DNA from: Thermoleophilia bacterium
GTDB lineage: Bacteria; Actinomycetota; Thermoleophilia; Gaiellales; Gaiellaceae
Assembly: GCA_016844515.1 (NCBI GenBank)
Contig: JAERMP010000111.1
Location: 1 to 8,878, forward strand
DNA length: 8,878 nucleotides
Direction: 5' to 3'
Position 1 is the first letter of the stretch; the number at the start of each line of letters is the position of its first letter. The notes beneath the pieces are model-generated. The model was not told where the DNA came from, did no database searches, and was given only the letters and a program-made list of their open reading frames with translations. A program made the translations under genes and the position numbers. Of the stretch, positions 6,466-8,878 are shown one piece after another.

Positions 6466-7172
6466 GAGGCGACGGCAGGCGACCCGACGAGCTCCGTCCC
6501 CTCGAGATCGAGGTGGACTACCTCGAACAGCCTCATGGCTGTGTCCTCTACGCGCAGGGGAAGACGATCGTGTTGTGCACCGCCACCGTGGAGGAGGGCG
6601 TGCCGCGCTGGCTCTCCCGCAGCGGGCGCGGCTGGATGACGGCCGAGTACGCGATGCTCCCGGCCTCGACCGGCGAGCGCACGCAACGGGCCGTCTCGCG
6701 CGGGCGACCCGACGGGCGCACGGTCGAGATCCAGCGGCTCATCGGCCGCGCGCTTCGCTCGGTGTGTGACTTCGAGGCGCTCGGCGAGCGCACGCTCTGG
6801 CTCGACTGCGACGTCCTCCAGGCCGACGGCGGCACCCGCTGCGCCTCGATAACCGGCGCGTGGATCGCTGCGAGCAGAGCGCTCGATCGCTTCGGGCTGT
6901 CGAAGGCCTTGAGCGGTTCCATCGCAGCGGTCTCCGTCGGCATTGTCGGCGGCGAGGCCGTGCTCGATCTCGACTACGCCGAGGATTCGGGCGCGGAGAC
7001 GGACATGAACGTCGTCATGACGGGCGATGGTCGCCTCGTCGAGGTGCAGGCGACGGCCGAGAAGGATCCGTTCTCGCGCGAGCTGCTCGACGAGCTCCTC
7101 GACCTCGCCGCGGGCGGGATCGGCGATCTCACCGCCGCGCAGCTCGAGGCGTCAGCCGCTCCGCTGGAGTGA
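6462..7172 (+). CDS. rph: Ribonuclease PH
   Basis: Phosphorolytic 3'-to-5' exoribonuclease that trims tRNA 3' ends using phosphate and releases nucleoside diphosphates; hexameric in the family. At 236 residues it is full length. It begins with the expected RGDGRRPDELRPLEIEVDYL (2-21), then VLCTATVEEGVPRW (37-50), GRTVEIQRLIGRALR (85-99) with Arg86, and the phosphate-binding GERTLWLDCDVLQADGGTR (108-126), in which Gly124-Thr125-Arg126 are the key residues. DLDYAEDSGAETDMNVVMT (169-187) carries the acidic metal-binding cluster. Position 127 is Cys where Thr is usual (GGTRTASI), a mild substitution. The ATG lies in the ATGA overlap with murI and has no Shine-Dalgarno, so translation probably depends on murI ribosomes. 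A stable hairpin starts right after the stop. Confidence 0.98.
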   Translation: MRGDGRRPDELRPLEIEVDYLEQPHGCVLYAQGKTIVLCTATVEEGVPRWLSRSGRGWMTAEYAMLPASTGERTQRAVSRGRPDGRTVEIQRLIGRALRSVCDFEALGERTLWLDCDVLQADGGTRCASITGAWIAASRALDRFGLSKALSGSIAAVSVGIVGGEAVLDLDYAEDSGAETDMNVVMTGDGRLVEVQATAEKDPFSRELLDELLDLAAGGIGDLTAAQLEASAAPLE

Positions 7173-7173
7173 C

Positions 7174-7204
7174 GACGCCAGGTAACAGTCTGTTACTTGG
7201 CGTC
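7174..7204. terminator. 15-bp hairpin immediately after rph
   Basis: GACGCCAGGTAACAG (7174-7188) pairs with CTGTTACTTGGCGTC (7190-7204), with one G-T pair and a single central T. It begins one base after the rph stop. It could separate murI-rph from rdgB by termination or protect the rph mRNA end, but no T-run follows. The near-loopless palindrome with a TAACAG core resembles the REP-like element at 868-892 in architecture though not in sequence. Confidence 0.55.
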
Positions 7205-7245
7205 TCCTATCTCAGCGGTGGCTCCGGAGCTAGGGCTTCGACCCG

Positions 7246-7815
7246 TTGAGGCTTCTCCTCGCATCCCGTAACCAGAACAAGCTGCGCGAGCTTCGGCAGG
7301 CGCTTCCGGACTGGGAAGTCGATCTGATCGAGACGCCCGAAGAGCCGGTCGAGGACGGCGAGAGGTTCTCGGACAACGCGCGCATCAAGGCGATGTACGG
7401 TCGGGCTCACGCAGCCCCCGAAGCCTGGGTCGCCGGCGAGGACTCGGGAATCGAGGTTGACGCGCTCGGGGGGCGTCCGGGCGTCGAGTCGGCGCGCTGG
7501 GCCTCGGACGGCGTGGCGCGTCTGCTCTCGGAGCTCGCCGGCGTCGAGAGTCGCCGTGCCCGCTACGTGTGCGAGATCGTCGTCGTCGCTCCGGGTGGCG
7601 ACGAGATCACTGCCAGCGGGACGCTCGAGGGGGAAATCGCACTTGAGCCTCGCGGGAACGAAGGGTTCGGGTACGACCCCGTCTTCGTCCCTCTCGGCCA
7701 AACGGCGACGGTGGCCGAGCTCGGAGGCGGATGGAAGGCAGCGCATTCGCACCGCGCGCAAGCGGCGCGAGCGCTCGCAGCGCGCCTCGCCGAGCGCTCG
7801 TGCGGCCTCTCGTAG
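7246..7815 (+). CDS. rdgB: dITP/XTP pyrophosphatase (RdgB/Ham1 family)
   Basis: House-cleaning enzyme that hydrolyses dITP, ITP and XTP to monophosphates, keeping deaminated purines out of DNA and RNA; cytoplasmic. The 189-residue length is slightly short but complete. Visible motifs are LLLASRNQNKLREL (3-16, nucleotide binding), EDGERFSDNARIKA (36-49), EDSGIEVDALGGRPGVESARW (65-85) with the probable catalytic Asp66, RGNEGFGYDPVFVP (136-149), and HSHR (167-170). The start is TTG. An in-frame TAG stop at 7231 leaves no other start codon upstream, and the first beta strand begins immediately, so TTG is well supported. There is no Shine-Dalgarno; TAGGGC nine bases upstream is a one-mismatch -10. 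The 73-base gap from rph contains a hairpin, so it may be separately transcribed. Confidence 0.96.
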   Translation: MRLLLASRNQNKLRELRQALPDWEVDLIETPEEPVEDGERFSDNARIKAMYGRAHAAPEAWVAGEDSGIEVDALGGRPGVESARWASDGVARLLSELAGVESRRARYVCEIVVVAPGGDEITASGTLEGEIALEPRGNEGFGYDPVFVPLGQTATVAELGGGWKAAHSHRAQAARALAARLAERSCGLS

Positions 7816-7881
7816 CGTTGCCCCTACGACCAGCCGCAGCGCGTTTCGGGTCTGATCGCGGCATTACCGTCGAGAGGCTGC

Positions 7882-7887
7882 TAGCGT
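7882..7887 (+). promoter_or_regulatory. Predicted -10 element (TAGCGT) for the leaderless Roadblock-pyrE unit
   Basis: TAGCGT fits TANNNT and ends nine bases before the ATG of the Roadblock gene. The GAGCGCCG stretch near the start is not a good ribosome site at that spacing. The 81-base gap after rdgB contains no hairpin, so read-through from rdgB is also possible. I found no clear -35. Confidence 0.5.
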
Positions 7888-7896
7888 CGAGCGCCG

Positions 7897-8286
7897 ATGG
7901 ACGCAGCAGAGGCCCTACGCGAGCTGACCGAGCTCTCATCGCAGATCGAGTCCGCCGTTGTGCTCGGCGCGGACGGGTCGGTGCTGGCGTCGACGCAGGA
8001 GGATTCCACCAGGGCTGCGGCGCTCGCGAGCTCGACGCTCGAGCTCGTCGGCGCGGCTTTCGAGCTGAACACGCAGCGCCTCGAGGTGACGCGCGTCGAG
8101 GTCGAGCTCGAGGATGGAGCGCTCTTCGTCCTGCGCGACGGTGGCCGGACGATCGCGGCCATCACCGGGCCGGATCCGACGTCGGGTCTCGTCGTATACG
8201 ACCTGCGCACGTGTCTCCAGGGAATCGCCGAGCCGGAGCAGAAGAAGGGCCGGACTGTTCGGAAGGCGAAGGAGGACAGCGAATGA
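7897..8286 (+). CDS. Roadblock/LC7 domain protein
   Basis: A 129-residue Roadblock/LC7 (MglB-like) protein. The N-terminal helix (1-18, EALRELTELSSQIES) is followed by the diagnostic AVVLGADGSVLASTQ strand-turn-strand (20-34). A central helix (38-57) follows, then strands RLEVTRVEVELEDGALFVLRDGGRTIAAIT (61-90) and a closing helix (about 98-111). The family forms dimers and often acts as a scaffold or regulator for small Ras-like GTPases; no GTPase gene is in the window. Residues 112-129 are a charged, probably disordered tail (KKGRTVRKAK). The gene overlaps the next by ATGA and so is coupled to a small membrane protein and then pyrE. No catalytic residues are expected. A role in placing or regulating something at the membrane is inference from context. 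Confidence 0.88.
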   Translation: MDAAEALRELTELSSQIESAVVLGADGSVLASTQEDSTRAAALASSTLELVGAAFELNTQRLEVTRVEVELEDGALFVLRDGGRTIAAITGPDPTSGLVVYDLRTCLQGIAEPEQKKGRTVRKAKEDSE

Positions 8287-8474
8287 GAAACCTCGTTCGG
8301 CTCGCAGTCCTCGTCGGCCTGGCGATCTGGGCCTGGCGGCGCTTCGCGGGACCTTCGGGACCTCGAGAGCGAGCAGGCGTCTCCTATGCGGACGGCTCGT
8401 CCGTCGTTCTCGAGCCGGGGTCGGTCGGGTTCGAGCGCCTCGCGTCGATCGCCCGCGCAGCCCTCCGGCAGTGA
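8283..8474 (+). CDS. Small single-pass membrane protein (63 residues), function unknown
   Basis: The family is not recognised. Residues 3-18 (LVRLAVLVGLAIWAWR) form one hydrophobic helix, followed by a basic stretch (RRFAGPSGPRERAG) and a short folded-looking tail (VSYADGSSVVLEPGSVGFERLASIARAALRQ) ending in an amphipathic helix. Basic residues after the helix favour an inside C-terminus, though Arg2 and Arg6 blur this. The coding call rests on exact four-base overlaps at both ends (ATGA with the Roadblock gene, GTGA with pyrE) and on the sensible membrane-protein composition. Too short for a transporter; it may be a membrane anchor for the Roadblock protein encoded just before it, which is inference. 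Confidence 0.78.
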   Translation: MRNLVRLAVLVGLAIWAWRRFAGPSGPRERAGVSYADGSSVVLEPGSVGFERLASIARAALRQ

Positions 8475-8878
8475 CGCACGATGAGCTTGGCGCGCTCCTC
8501 GTGGACCGAGCGCTGCTGGAAGGCGACTTCGTGCTTCGGTCGGGCCGACGCTCGTCCTGGTATCTCGACAAGTACCGGTTCGAGACCGAGCCGGAGATCT
8601 TGCGCGCCCTCGGTGAGCGTCTCGCAGAGGCCGTGCGCGAGCACGAGCCGGAGGCCATCCGGCTGGCCGGCCCGGCCCTGGGAGCTGTCGCGTTGGCAGC
8701 TTCGGCAGCGATGGCGTCCGGTGTGCCCTTCATCATCGTCCGCGGTGAGACCAAGGAACACGGCACGGCAAAACGGATCGAGGGCCCGTTCGAACCGGGC
8801 GAGCTGGTGTGCCTCCTCGAGGACGTCGTCACTTCCGGCGGCGCTCTCGCCGAGGCGGTGTCGGCTCTCCGGGATGAA
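8471..8878 (+). CDS. pyrE: Orotate phosphoribosyltransferase, 3' part beyond the window edge
   Basis: Converts orotate plus PRPP to orotidine 5'-phosphate in pyrimidine synthesis. The first 136 residues are present and the frame is open at the right edge. It starts with GTG in a GTGA overlap with the small membrane-protein gene. LRSGRRSSWYLDKYRFET (22-39) is the orotate-site N-terminal block. LAGPALGAVALA (65-76) follows; the mobile catalytic loop is VRGETKEHGTAK (90-101) with Arg91, Lys95 and His97; and the PRPP-binding signature is LLEDVVTSGGA (115-125). In the Salmonella enzyme the loop reads RKEAKDHG; here the second basic residue is replaced by Gly92, while the essential-type Lys95 is kept. 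No other pyrimidine genes are visible, so the pathway is not clustered on this side. Confidence 0.94.
   Translation, partial: MTHDELGALLVDRALLEGDFVLRSGRRSSWYLDKYRFETEPEILRALGERLAEAVREHEPEAIRLAGPALGAVALAASAAMASGVPFIIVRGETKEHGTAKRIEGPFEPGELVCLLEDVVTSGGALAEAVSALRDE

Noticed and set aside
7816..7896. Possible RNA gene or hairpin between rdgB and the Roadblock gene
   Set aside because: No cloverleaf or long stem could be drawn; only a short GCTAGC palindrome overlapping the predicted -10.
7731..8282. Upstream part of a plus-strand frame that ends at 8474
   Set aside because: It overlaps rdgB and the Roadblock gene in another frame with Arg-rich translation; only the last 63 codons from 8283 are coherent.
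7936..8832. Minus-strand open frame of 298 codons across the Roadblock-pyrE region
   Set aside because: Opposite three coherent, overlapping genes; Ser/Arg-rich translation typical of a shadow frame.

Overview
The window reads as a high-GC actinobacterial chromosome. Gene content and style point towards the class Thermoleophilia (Gaiellales or Solirubrobacterales-like), probably an uncultured member. The reasons are a murI-rph-rdgB housekeeping cluster, many GTG/TTG starts, operon-leading genes without Shine-Dalgarno sequences, and secreted proteins of a type common in that class. The class assignment is inference from gene style, not from a marker gene.

Left two thirds (128-5523), all on the minus strand. 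In transcription order these are: a secreted alpha/beta hydrolase of the X-Pro dipeptidyl-peptidase/CocE type; a Leu/amide-type periplasmic binding protein whose GTG start overlaps the hydrolase stop; a secreted four-cysteine protein of unknown function with its own strong ribosome binding site; a DUF72 (YecE-like) protein 16 bases further on; and, after a palindromic element and with its own promoter, a class I glutamine amidotransferase-like protein. The first two probably act outside the membrane, one cleaving a peptide, ester or amide and the other capturing a small solute. No permease or ATPase genes are present.

Right third (5641-8878), all on the plus strand. Glutamate racemase (murI) and RNase PH (rph) overlap by ATGA. 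A hairpin follows, then the inosine/xanthosine triphosphate pyrophosphatase (rdgB), which starts with TTG. A second unit then runs: a Roadblock/LC7 protein, a 63-residue single-pass membrane protein and orotate phosphoribosyltransferase (pyrE, cut by the right edge), joined by ATGA and GTGA overlaps.

Two non-coding themes stand out. First, five of the six intergenic gaps longer than 60 bases hold a strong palindrome. None has a U-tract, and several look like REP-type elements rather than ordinary terminators. The most elaborate is an 18-bp inverted repeat plus an extra direct copy between the divergent hydrolase and murI genes. Second, four transcription-unit-leading genes have a TANNNT hexamer 6-9 bases before the start codon and no Shine-Dalgarno, which is the signature of leaderless mRNAs. 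No gene-free stretch exceeds 300 bases. I saw no RNA genes, CRISPR arrays, insertion sequences or transposase genes.
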